Of a DNA stretch of 5,313 nt, positions 1-5,313 are shown one piece after another; the first letter of the stretch is position 1, and the number at the start of each line of letters is the position of its first letter. The stretch is from Thermomicrobiales bacterium. GTDB taxonomy: Bacteria; Chloroflexota; Chloroflexia; Thermomicrobiales; UBA6265. Under the pieces are notes generated by a model. That model did no database searches and was not told where the DNA came from. It saw only the letters and a list, made by a program, of their open reading frames with translations. The stretch is taken from positions 1 to 5,313 of the forward strand of contig JAICJJ010000243.1 in assembly GCA_025928535.1 (NCBI GenBank), in the 5' to 3' direction. The translations under genes were made by a program, and so were the position numbers.

Positions 1-1
1 G

Positions 2-190
2 GCGACGGCGGCGAGCGTGCTGACGCTGGTCGAGCCGCTCACCGCGGCGATCCTCGCCTGGTTGCTGTTCGGCGAGCGCCTGACGCCATTCGGCTTCGTC
101 GGCGGCGCGCTGCTCCTCGGCGCGATCCTGCTCTTGTCGCGTCGGACGGTCGGCGAGCGGCGGGTGGCCGAGGAGCCGATCGCGGCGTGA
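2..190 (+). CDS. EamA/DMT-family membrane transporter, C-terminal end (5' truncated by window)
   Basis: Only the last 62 codons and the TGA stop are present. The translation contains the motif VEPLTAAILAWLLFGERLTP followed by a second hydrophobic run (GFVGGALLLGAILLL). This matches the last two transmembrane helices of EamA-domain transporters, where an E-P in one helix and a G-E-x-L-T loop before the final helix are typical. The protein then ends in a short charged cytoplasmic tail rich in Arg and Glu. Family members are inner-membrane exporters or permeases of the drug/metabolite transporter superfamily, with substrates ranging from amino acids to nucleotide metabolites. The substrate cannot be inferred from this fragment. 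The reading frame is offset by one base from the window start, and no start codon lies inside the window. About 100 bases separate it from the next gene, so it is probably a separate unit or the end of an upstream operon. Confidence 0.85.
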   Translation, partial: ATAASVLTLVEPLTAAILAWLLFGERLTPFGFVGGALLLGAILLLSRRTVGERRVAEEPIAA

Positions 191-280
191 GGACGATCGA
201 TCGCAACGCCGTTGAAGCGTGAGCCCGGGTCGTCGGCGCCGTCGCCGGTTGTGGACGCGGCGCGCGAGCCTGAGTGCACG

Positions 281-287
281 AGAGGAG
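281..287 (+). promoter_or_regulatory. Ribosome binding site of the DinB-like gene
   Basis: The purine-rich AGAGGAG lies seven bases before the GTG at 295. It decides the start codon: an earlier in-frame GTG at 274 lies upstream of this site and has no comparable Shine-Dalgarno sequence of its own. Confidence 0.6.
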
Positions 288-294
288 CGCACGC

Positions 295-738
295 GTGGAT
301 CAGACGTACATCGAACGGAACGACGCCAGCCGGGATCGATTGCAAGACCTCGCCCGCTCGCTGGACGAAACGACGCTCCAACGCCAACTGAACGACGACT
401 GGACGATCGCTGCGGCGCTGGCGCATGTCGCCTTCTGGGATCAGGTCTGCCTGGCGCGCTGGCGGGCGGTCGAAGCGGGCGGCAGCCTCGACGACTTCCC
501 TGATGACGTTGCCGAACTGGTCAATCGGGCGAGCCTGCCGGCGTGGCGCGCGTTGCCGGCGCAGACGGCGGCCGCCTTGCTGGTCCGGGCGACGGACGAA
601 GTCGATGCGGCGATCGCCGCCCTGCCGGACGAACTCGTCCAGCGCGCTCGCGACGAAGGGAACGAGTACATGCTGGACCGCACGGACCACCGTGAGGAGC
701 ACACAGTGGAGATCGAACGGACGCTCGGCGGGGCGTGA
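295..738 (+). CDS. DinB-like (DinB_2 type) four-helix metal-binding protein
   Basis: A 147-residue protein, the usual size for the DinB/YfiT-like superfamily of four-helix bundles that bind a divalent metal through three histidines. The expected landmarks are visible. A histidine in the second helix is followed by aromatic-Asp (ALAHVAFWD, His44, Trp48, Asp49), and an H-x-x-x-H near the C-terminus (DHREEH, His132 and His136) completes the triad. The N-terminus ([16 protein letters not shown]) looks like the first long helix. Related proteins include thiol-dependent S-transferases (mycothiol or bacillithiol) and many DNA-damage-inducible proteins of unknown activity; the substrate here cannot be told. 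GTG at 295 is chosen because of the ribosome binding site just before it. A GTG at 274 would add seven residues (MHERSAR) and cannot be excluded. The gene ends 52 bases before the LuxR-type regulator on the same strand, so the two may be co-transcribed. Confidence 0.75.
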   Translation: MDQTYIERNDASRDRLQDLARSLDETTLQRQLNDDWTIAAALAHVAFWDQVCLARWRAVEAGGSLDDFPDDVAELVNRASLPAWRALPAQTAAALLVRATDEVDAAIAALPDELVQRARDEGNEYMLDRTDHREEHTVEIERTLGGA

Positions 739-757
739 GGGACCGTCGTCACCGCCC
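731..757 (+). other. Imperfect hairpin over the end of the DinB-like gene
   Basis: GGGCGTGA (731-738, including the stop codon) can pair with TCACCGCCC (749-757) if one C is bulged, leaving a ten-base loop. No T-run follows, so it is not a standard intrinsic terminator. It may attenuate read-through into the LuxR-type gene, or be chance in GC-rich sequence. Confidence 0.3.
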
Positions 758-790
758 GGATCGCTCAGGCGTGTTTCAAGGGATGTCGTG

Positions 791-3088
791 ATGCCTCGAT
801 CCCTGCCGCATCCCCGGACTTCCCTCATCGGGCGGGAACCACTCGTCGCCGCCCTCGCCGAGCGCCTGCGCCAGGGCGATGTTCCGCTGCTGACGCTGAC
901 CGGCCCGGGCGGGGTCGGCAAGACGCGACTCGCGTTGCAACTCGCGGCGAGCGTCGCCGACCGCTATCCCGGCGGCGTCGATTTCGTCTCCCTCGCTCCG
1001 GTCGCCGATCCGGCGCTCGTCATGCCGACGGTCGCCGCAGCCCTTGGCGTGCGCGAAGCCGACGTTGCGACCGCCGCCGCGGCAATGATCGGAAACGCCA
1101 CGCGGCTCCTCGTTCTCGACAATTTCGAGCACATCGTCGAGGCCGGACCGGCCCTCGCCGATCTCGTCGCCGCCTGCCCGAATCTGACGCTCCTTGTCAC
1201 GAGCCGGGTTCGCCTGCGACTCTCCCTCGAACGCGTCTATCCCGTCCCGCCGCTGTCGCTGCCGCATGCGGACGCGGCCGATGCCGACACGATCGCGCGC
1301 GCCGATGCGGTCCGCTTGTTCGTCGCGCGGGCGCAGGCGGCCGATCCGACGTTTGCCCTCATGACCGAGAACGCAGGGGCCGTCGCCGCGATCTGCCGGC
1401 GGCTTGACGGGCTGCCGCTGGCGATCGAATTGGCGGCCGCCCGCGTGCCCGCTCTGTCGCCGCCGGCCCTGCTCGACCGCCTCGATCACGCCTTGCCGCT
1501 CCTGACCGGGGGGCCGCGCGATCAGCCGCCGCGGCTGCGGTCGATGCGTGATGCGATCGCGTGGTCATACGCATTGCTCCCGGCCGAAGAGCAGGCGTTG
1601 TTCCGTCGCCTGGCCATCTTCGCCGGAGGGTTCGACCTCGACGCCGTGACCGCGATCGCCGATGCGGACCCCTGCATCCCGATCGACACGCTGGACGGGA
1701 TCGCCTCGCTTCTCGACAAAAGCCTGATCCGCCGCCTCGACGATATCGACGGGGCGCCACGCTACGGGCTGCTTGCGACATTGTGCGCCTACGGGCTGGA
1801 GCGCCTCGCGGACGCTGGGGAGGAATCATCCGTCCGGGACACGCACGCGCGCCACTTCCTCGCCCTGGCAGAAGCGGCCGAACCGTCGTTTTTCGGAGGA
1901 CCAGACCAGCGGACATGGCTCGCGCGGCTCGAGACTGAACGGCATAATCTGAACGCGGCCTTGCCATGGGCGCTCGCCCACGATCCATTGACCGCCCTCC
2001 GACTCGCCTGCGCGGCAGGCTCGTTCTGGTACGTCTGCGGTCCATTCGCCGAAGGACGCCAGTGGATCGAGCGCGCCCTCGCGGCGGCGCCGGAGGTCAG
2101 TCCAGCGCTGCGGGCGAAAGCGCTCGTCGAAGCCAGCAGCCTGGCCCAGCGCCAACGTGATGGCCCGACATCGGAACGGCTTGCACTCGAAGCCATCGAT
2201 CTTTGGGCAACGATCGGCAATCGGCGCGAAGCGGCGATCGCCCTTTTCCTGCGTGCCGACGCCGTCCGCATTCAGGGGGATATCCCGCGCGCCGTTGCGC
2301 TCTTTCGAGCGGCCCTCGCCCAATTCCGGGAGATCGGCGACGACGCGTGGGAGGCGTACGCGCTGCTGAATTTCGGCCATCTGGTGTCGCACGTCGGCGA
2401 CTACGACGAGGCTGCGCGCTGCCTCGACGAAGCGCAGCGGATCCAGCAACGGATCGGCGACGCCTGGGGACTCGCGCTTTCGCTCGATGCCTTGGCGGAA
2501 GTGGAGGAGACCCGCGGCGACTGGACCGCCGTCCTCAGGTTTCTCGGTGAGGCGCTGCCAATCTGGGCGGACCAGGGGGATTGGGGGCGGATCGCCGAGG
2601 CGCTCTTGCGGATTGCGACGGCTACGGTCATGTTGGGCCAGGCGCCGCTGACCCCGCGTCTGTTCGGCGCCGCGGCGCGGCAGCAGGCGGAGACCGGGGT
2701 CGGCATCCTCGACGACCTGCGCCGGCGCATTCATGACGCCGCGCAGGCCGCCGAAGCCGTCCTTGGACCAGGGGCGTACGCGACCGCCTTCGCCAGCGGC
2801 CAAGCCCTTTCCTTCGAGCAGAGCCTTGCCGAAGCGCTCGCCGTCGTCGCCGCGGTCAGGACGTCCGCCGCATCACCTGGCAATGGGCAGCGCCTGACCC
2901 GCCGCGAGCGCGACGTCTTGCGGCTAGTCGCCGACGGCGGCGCCGACCGGGAAATCGCGGCACGGCTGGGCATCGGCGTGCGCACCGTCGAGTGGCACCT
3001 CGGCAACGCCTTCAACAAACTCGGCGTCAGCAGCCGAGCCGCCGCCGTCGCCGCGGCGCTGCAGCGGGAGTTGCTCGAACTCCAGTAG
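791..3088 (+). CDS. LuxR-family transcriptional regulator with N-terminal NB-ARC-type ATPase and TPR-like middle
   Basis: A 765-residue signal-integrating regulator of the large ATP-binding LuxR kind. An N-terminal SLIGRE motif (11-16) is followed by a P-loop GPGGVGKT (38-45), a Walker B segment LLVLDN (106-111), a sensor-like LLVTSR (134-139) and a GLPLA motif (207-211), together typical of NB-ARC/AP-ATPases. A winged-helix-like region (about 250-340) follows. Residues about 350-690 form an Ala/Leu-rich helical array with TPR-like helix pairs such as [16 protein letters not shown]. The C-terminus (about 701-757) is a LuxR/GerE helix-turn-helix: [28 protein letters not shown] and NKLGVSSR. 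By family analogy, ligand binding to the repeats would relieve or trigger nucleotide-dependent oligomerisation and DNA binding; the ligand is unknown. ATG at 791 has AAGGGA (778-783) seven bases upstream. GTG at 788 is an alternative. The frame is open back to 425 but overlaps the DinB-like gene there, so that part is not coding. It lies 171 bases upstream of soxC and may regulate it. Confidence 0.9.
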   Translation: MPRSLPHPRTSLIGREPLVAALAERLRQGDVPLLTLTGPGGVGKTRLALQLAASVADRYPGGVDFVSLAPVADPALVMPTVAAALGVREADVATAAAAMIGNATRLLVLDNFEHIVEAGPALADLVAACPNLTLLVTSRVRLRLSLERVYPVPPLSLPHADAADADTIARADAVRLFVARAQAADPTFALMTENAGAVAAICRRLDGLPLAIELAAARVPALSPPALLDRLDHALPLLTGGPRDQPPRLRSMRDAIAWSYALLPAEEQALFRRLAIFAGGFDLDAVTAIADADPCIPIDTLDGIASLLDKSLIRRLDDIDGAPRYGLLATLCAYGLERLADAGEESSVRDTHARHFLALAEAAEPSFFGGPDQRTWLARLETERHNLNAALPWALAHDPLTALRLACAAGSFWYVCGPFAEGRQWIERALAAAPEVSPALRAKALVEASSLAQRQRDGPTSERLALEAIDLWATIGNRREAAIALFLRADAVRIQGDIPRAVALFRAALAQFREIGDDAWEAYALLNFGHLVSHVGDYDEAARCLDEAQRIQQRIGDAWGLALSLDALAEVEETRGDWTAVLRFLGEALPIWADQGDWGRIAEALLRIATATVMLGQAPLTPRLFGAAARQQAETGVGILDDLRRRIHDAAQAAEAVLGPGAYATAFASGQALSFEQSLAEALAVVAAVRTSAASPGNGQRLTRRERDVLRLVADGGADREIAARLGIGVRTVEWHLGNAFNKLGVSSRAAAVAAALQRELLELQ

Positions 3089-3259
3089 TCAATCCCCGTA
3101 CGATCCCCCGGTGGTTCCCCTGCACAAATGACAGATTTCGATCATGTGCGATTGGCGATGGGCCACTAGGCTCGGCAGACAAACGCGGCGGCGCGCGCAA
3201 GCCCTCACTCAGGAGATGTGCTGGGTTCGCCGTGCCTTTGCTCGCCTGGAGGAGTCGCG
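3089..3259 (+). promoter_or_regulatory. Intergenic control region upstream of the soxCD-like operon
   Basis: This 171-base gap separates the LuxR-type gene from soxC and must hold the soxC 5' leader unless the operon is read through from upstream. The stretch 3121-3145 is locally richer in A and T than its surroundings, as promoters often are, but no convincing -35/-10 pair was found. An imperfect dyad, GCACA at 3122-3126 and TGTGC at 3145-3149 with an additional TGA/TCA match inside, lies in it and could be an operator or a weak hairpin. A perfect six-base inverted repeat, GGAGTT/AACTCC, spans the end of the LuxR-type coding region (3067-3083) with no T-run after it. It is a poor terminator candidate. 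Confidence 0.35.
3248..3254 (+). promoter_or_regulatory. Ribosome binding site of soxC
   Basis: GGAGGAG ends five bases before the ATG at 3260. It favours that start over the in-frame GTG at 3218, which would add 14 residues and place a non-signal-like extension before the Tat signal. Confidence 0.75.
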
Positions 3260-4579
3260 ATGGAGCCCTCCCATGTCAACCGAATCGCGGCGCGCGTCAG
3301 CGGACGCCGCCTCACGCGCCGCAGTGCGCTCGCCGTCAGCGGCGCCGGACTCGCCGCCATCCTCAATCGTGACCGGCTGCGACCGGCTGGCGTGCGTGCC
3401 CAGACGGCGACGCCGGCCGCTGCCGCGACCCCTCCGGCGGCGGTGGACGCCAACCTGCCGCCGAACGTGCCGGCCTGGATGCGCACGCCCGGCGCGCCAT
3501 CCTCGCCCTACGGCGACCGCGCCCCGGCCGAGGCCGGGGTCGTCCGCATCGCCCCCAACCCGGTCGTCAGTTTCTCTCCCTTGCAGGATTTGCGCGGCAC
3601 GCTGACGCCGAACGCTCTCTTCTACGAGATTCACTTCGGCGGCATCCCGGCCATCGACCCGACTGCGCATCGCTTGCTGGTGCATGGCCTGGTCGACCGG
3701 CCGACGCTGTTCACGATGGACGATCTCAAACGCTTCCCGGCCGTCTCCGTCGTCCACTTTCTCGAATGCGCCGGCAATTCGTCGTCCGAGTGGACCAAAG
3801 CCACGATGGGAAAAACCGTCCAGCAGACCCACGGCTGGACCAGTTCCGCCGAATGGACCGGCGTGCCGGTCGCGACGATCTTGCGGGAAGCCGGGATCCA
3901 GCCGGGGGGAACCTGGCTCTATGCCGAAGGAGCCGATGCGGCTGGGCTCAACCGCTCGATTCCGACCGCGAAAGCGATGGCCGATGGCTTACTCGTCTAC
4001 GCCGCCAACGGAGAGGACCTTCGTCCTTCGCAAGGGTTCCCGCTGCGCTTGCTGCTGCCCGGATTCGAAGGCAATGCCAACGTCAAGTGGCTGCGCCGGC
4101 TCAAGGTCGGGCGGGAGCCGTGGCAGACCCGCTGGGAGACCATGCACTACACCGATTTGATGCCGGACGGGATGGCGCGGCAATTCACCTTCGTCATGGA
4201 AGCGAAGTCGGTCATCACGGCGCCGTCCGGCGGGCAGCGCCTGCCGGGACCAGGCTTCGTCGAGATCACGGGACTGGCCTGGTCGGGGCGCGGCACGATC
4301 ACCACGGTCGAGGTCTCGACCGATGGCGGCACGTCATGGGCGGCGGCGACGCTGCAAGAGCCAGTGCTGCCGGTCGCCTGGACCCGTTTCCGCTTTCCCT
4401 GGACCTGGGATGGCAAACCGGCGCGGCTGATGAGCCGGGCGATTGACGAAACGGGCTACGTCCAGCCGACGCTGGGTCAACTCGTCGCGGTACGGGGAGT
4501 CAATTCCTTCTATCACAACAACGGCATCAAGACGTGGGCCGTGGCTGCAAATGGCGAGGTGAGCAATGGCGACGCCTGA
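3260..4579 (+). CDS. soxC: SoxC-family molybdopterin sulfite/sulfane dehydrogenase, Tat-exported, with altered active-site motif
   Basis: A 439-residue molybdenum oxidoreductase of the sulfite oxidase fold, close to usual SoxC length. The N-terminus carries a twin-arginine signal (TRRSALAVSGAG, Arg20-Arg21, hydrophobic to about 35) with possible cleavage after VRA at 47, so it acts outside the cytoplasmic membrane. The molybdenum-ligand cysteine is Cys170 in HFLECAGNS. Cofactor-domain motifs include RLLVHGLVDRP (138-148), HGWTSSAEWTGVP (191-203), GFPLRLLLPGFEGN (259-272) and NVKWLRRLKV (274-283). Tyr297 in MHYTDLMPDG matches the active-site Tyr by position. The C-terminal dimerisation domain shows RFRFPWTWDG (376-385), DETGYVQPT (396-404) and NSFYHNNGIKTW (415-426), all SoxC signatures. 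Oddity: the segment aligned with the R-x-H active-site motif of sulfite oxidases (R-H-H in SoxC proteins as recalled) reads Ile124-His125-Phe126, so both the substrate-binding Arg and the His appear replaced. In SoxCD the enzyme oxidises SoxY-bound sulfane sulfur, and free sulfite in related SorA-type enzymes; the actual substrate here is uncertain. No soxXYZAB genes are visible. It overlaps soxD by 14 bases. Confidence 0.9.
   Translation: MEPSHVNRIAARVSGRRLTRRSALAVSGAGLAAILNRDRLRPAGVRAQTATPAAAATPPAAVDANLPPNVPAWMRTPGAPSSPYGDRAPAEAGVVRIAPNPVVSFSPLQDLRGTLTPNALFYEIHFGGIPAIDPTAHRLLVHGLVDRPTLFTMDDLKRFPAVSVVHFLECAGNSSSEWTKATMGKTVQQTHGWTSSAEWTGVPVATILREAGIQPGGTWLYAEGADAAGLNRSIPTAKAMADGLLVYAANGEDLRPSQGFPLRLLLPGFEGNANVKWLRRLKVGREPWQTRWETMHYTDLMPDGMARQFTFVMEAKSVITAPSGGQRLPGPGFVEITGLAWSGRGTITTVEVSTDGGTSWAAATLQEPVLPVAWTRFRFPWTWDGKPARLMSRAIDETGYVQPTLGQLVAVRGVNSFYHNNGIKTWAVAANGEVSNGDA
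4556..4562 (+). promoter_or_regulatory. Ribosome binding site of soxD inside the soxC coding region
   Basis: GAGGTGA matches the anti-Shine-Dalgarno complement AGGAGGTGA. Its GAGG core is six bases before the ATG at 4566. It lies inside the last codons of soxC, as expected for translationally coupled genes, and it supports the short soxD start that lacks a signal peptide. Confidence 0.65.
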
Positions 4580-5090
4580 GGATCGCTATGGATTCGGGCA
4601 ACCGGCCACGCTGGAGCAGATGGCCGGTTGGGACATCGATATCGCGTCGGATGGCAAGGGTCTCCCGCCCGGCAGCGACAGCGTGGCGCAAGGCGAGGCG
4701 CTCTTCGCCCAGTTGGGGGCCAAGTGCCACGGGGCAAAGGGCGAGGGAACCGACGCCGCGCCGGCGCTGGTCGGCGGCATCGGCAGCCTCGCGACCGACA
4801 AGCCGGTGAAGACGGTCGGCAGTTACTGGCCGTACGCGACGACGCTCTTCGACTACATCCGCCGCGCCATGCCGGCCGACAAGCCGCAGTCGCTCTCGCC
4901 GGACGAGGTCTATGCGCTCTGCGCCTATCTCCTCCATCTGAACGGCATCGTGCCGGCCGACGCGGTGATGGACGCCAAAACGTTGCCGCAGGTGGTGATG
5001 CCGAATCATGCCGGCTTCACCAGTCCGGATCCGCGGCCCGACGTCTTCGACGCGCCCGACCCGCTCCGTCCGGCATCATCCGTGCCCTAA
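4566..5090 (+). CDS. soxD: SoxD-family cytochrome-like subunit lacking the first haem cysteine and a signal peptide
   Basis: A 174-residue protein matching the N-terminal cytochrome module of SoxD, the electron-transfer partner of SoxC. Family landmarks are YGFGQPAT (8-15), AGWDID (20-25), GLPPGS (32-37), QGEALF (42-47) and a second half with SYWPYATTLFDYIRRAMP (86-103), YALCAYLLHLNGIVP (116-130) and VVMPN (143-147). Met102 is the likely axial-ligand position. Two features are abnormal. The haem site reads Gly51-Ala-Lys-Cys54-His55, so the first Cys of CxxCH is missing. The N-terminus (MATPEDRYGF) is that of a mature SoxD with no export signal, and an in-frame TGA at 4560-4562 forbids an upstream extension. 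The full two-haem SoxD of Paracoccus is longer, so this is a one-domain form. Cys119 is the only other cysteine. Translation is probably coupled to soxC through the 14-base overlap. It could be a functional single-cysteine haem protein, a haem-free structural partner, or a decaying gene. Confidence 0.85.
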   Translation: MATPEDRYGFGQPATLEQMAGWDIDIASDGKGLPPGSDSVAQGEALFAQLGAKCHGAKGEGTDAAPALVGGIGSLATDKPVKTVGSYWPYATTLFDYIRRAMPADKPQSLSPDEVYALCAYLLHLNGIVPADAVMDAKTLPQVVMPNHAGFTSPDPRPDVFDAPDPLRPASSVP

Positions 5091-5313
5091 AGGGCCGCCT
5101 CCGGCATCACGTCCCGATGAACGAGGCTGGCGCCGCGAGATTGACCGCGCCTGCCTCGTTCACAACCGTGCGAAGGAGGCCATGATCCCGGGGTTGGATT
5201 CTGCCGCAGCGCCGAATGCGACTCAGGGAATGCAGGATGCCAAGCGTCGTTTGGAATGATTTGCAGGTCGCGCCCCGCCGGTCACCCCGTACGGTGAAAG
5301 CGCTGCCGGCGAC
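5091..5313. other. Tail of the window with no supported gene
   Basis: Apart from the hairpin, nothing here can be called with confidence. From 5161 to 5260 G+C falls to about 59 percent, below the coding flanks. A good Shine-Dalgarno-like AAGGAGG (5173-5179) sits only two bases before an ATG at 5182 that opens a 25-codon frame (MIPGLDSAAAPNATQGMQDA and five more residues) ending at 5259. ATGs at 5216 and 5237, in another frame, stay open to the window end and might begin a truncated gene, but the translation is not recognised. The minus strand is also open from the window edge to 5107 without a recognisable product. Confidence 0.4.
5118..5162 (+). terminator. Strong imperfect hairpin downstream of soxD (possible terminator or palindromic repeat)
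   Basis: TGAACGAGGC (5118-5127) and GCCTCGTTCA (5153-5162) are perfect ten-base inverted repeats. After one T-T mismatch the stem continues with GGCGC (5129-5133) pairing GCGCC (5147-5151), leaving a 13-base loop. It lies 27 bases after the soxD stop, where a terminator would be expected, but no T-run follows. It could therefore be a Rho-independent terminator of the tailless kind, an mRNA 3'-end stabiliser, or one copy of a dispersed palindromic repeat. Confidence 0.5.

Noticed and set aside
194..203. CGATCGATCG palindrome after the transporter stop
   Set aside because: Short self-complementary CGAT repeats are common in GC-rich DNA and there is no paired element or conserved context.
274..294. 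GTG at 274 as start of the DinB-like protein
   Set aside because: The good ribosome binding site (281-287) lies downstream of it and serves the GTG at 295; the extra seven residues add nothing family-like.
425..790. In-frame upstream extension of the LuxR-type gene by 122 codons
   Set aside because: It overlaps the DinB-like gene in another frame and gives an Arg/Ser-rich, low-complexity translation. The conserved SLIGRE motif begins soon after the ATG at 791, which has its own ribosome binding site.
1826..2803. Minus-strand open frame of 325 codons
   Set aside because: It lies wholly inside the LuxR-type gene and its translation is Arg/Gly-rich without any family motif. Long antisense frames are expected opposite GC-rich genes.
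3218..3259. GTG at 3218 as start of soxC
   Set aside because: The ATG at 3260 has a strong, well-spaced GGAGGAG and gives a normal Tat signal; the longer form puts a Cys/Gly/Pro-rich extension before it.
3209..3832. Minus-strand open frame of 207 codons opposite soxC
   Set aside because: It is a shadow of the soxC codon pattern, with no recognisable domain, and soxC itself is clearly conserved.
4628..5185. Plus-strand open frame overlapping soxD and running past its stop
   Set aside because: The translation is Arg/Gly-rich and unlike any family, while the soxD frame matches its family throughout.
5107..5313. Minus-strand frame open from the window edge to a stop at 5107 (tail of a convergent gene?)
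   Set aside because: The 68-codon translation is not recognisable and it reads through one strand of the palindrome. Without sequence beyond the edge it cannot be distinguished from a chance open frame.
1..5313. tRNA, rRNA, CRISPR array, IS terminal repeats or known riboswitch
   Set aside because: No cloverleaf, regularly spaced repeats, transposase motifs or recognisable aptamer core were seen on either strand by eye; covariance searches could not be run.

Overview
The window is a high-G+C (roughly two thirds G+C by eye) bacterial segment with every recognisable gene on the plus strand. The gene content, the GC-rich codon use and the type of multi-domain LuxR regulator suggest a Chloroflexota-like organism (Thermomicrobia or relatives). 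This is an inference from style; there is no rRNA or other marker in the window to fix the taxonomy.

Layout. Positions 2-190 hold the last 62 codons of an EamA/DMT-family membrane transporter. After about 100 bases comes a small DinB-like metal-binding protein (295-738), then a 765-residue regulator with an NB-ARC-type ATPase, a helical TPR-like middle and a C-terminal LuxR helix-turn-helix (791-3088). A 171-base gap follows and carries the probable control region for a two-gene operon: a SoxC-family molybdenum sulfite/sulfane dehydrogenase with a Tat signal (3260-4579), overlapped by 14 bases by a SoxD-family cytochrome-like subunit (4566-5090). The last 223 bases hold no gene that can be supported, but contain a strong imperfect hairpin.

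How the genes work together. SoxC and SoxD are normally the catalytic molybdenum subunit and the c-haem electron-transfer subunit of one periplasmic complex. The pair here is recognisable along its whole length but departs from that plan in three ways. SoxC has Ile and Phe where the sulfite oxidase family has the substrate-site Arg and His of the R-x-H motif. SoxD has Gly where the first Cys of the CxxCH haem motif should be. SoxD also has no signal peptide, and an in-frame stop two codons upstream rules out an extension. The Mo-ligand Cys, an active-site-type Tyr and the SoxC fold motifs are retained. The most interesting reading is that this is a repurposed SoxCD complex: a Mo oxidoreductase with altered substrate chemistry, whose partner may not carry a conventional c-type haem and may be exported by riding with SoxC through the Tat system. 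Sequencing error or early gene decay remain alternatives. The LuxR-type ATPase upstream is a plausible but unproven regulator of the operon.
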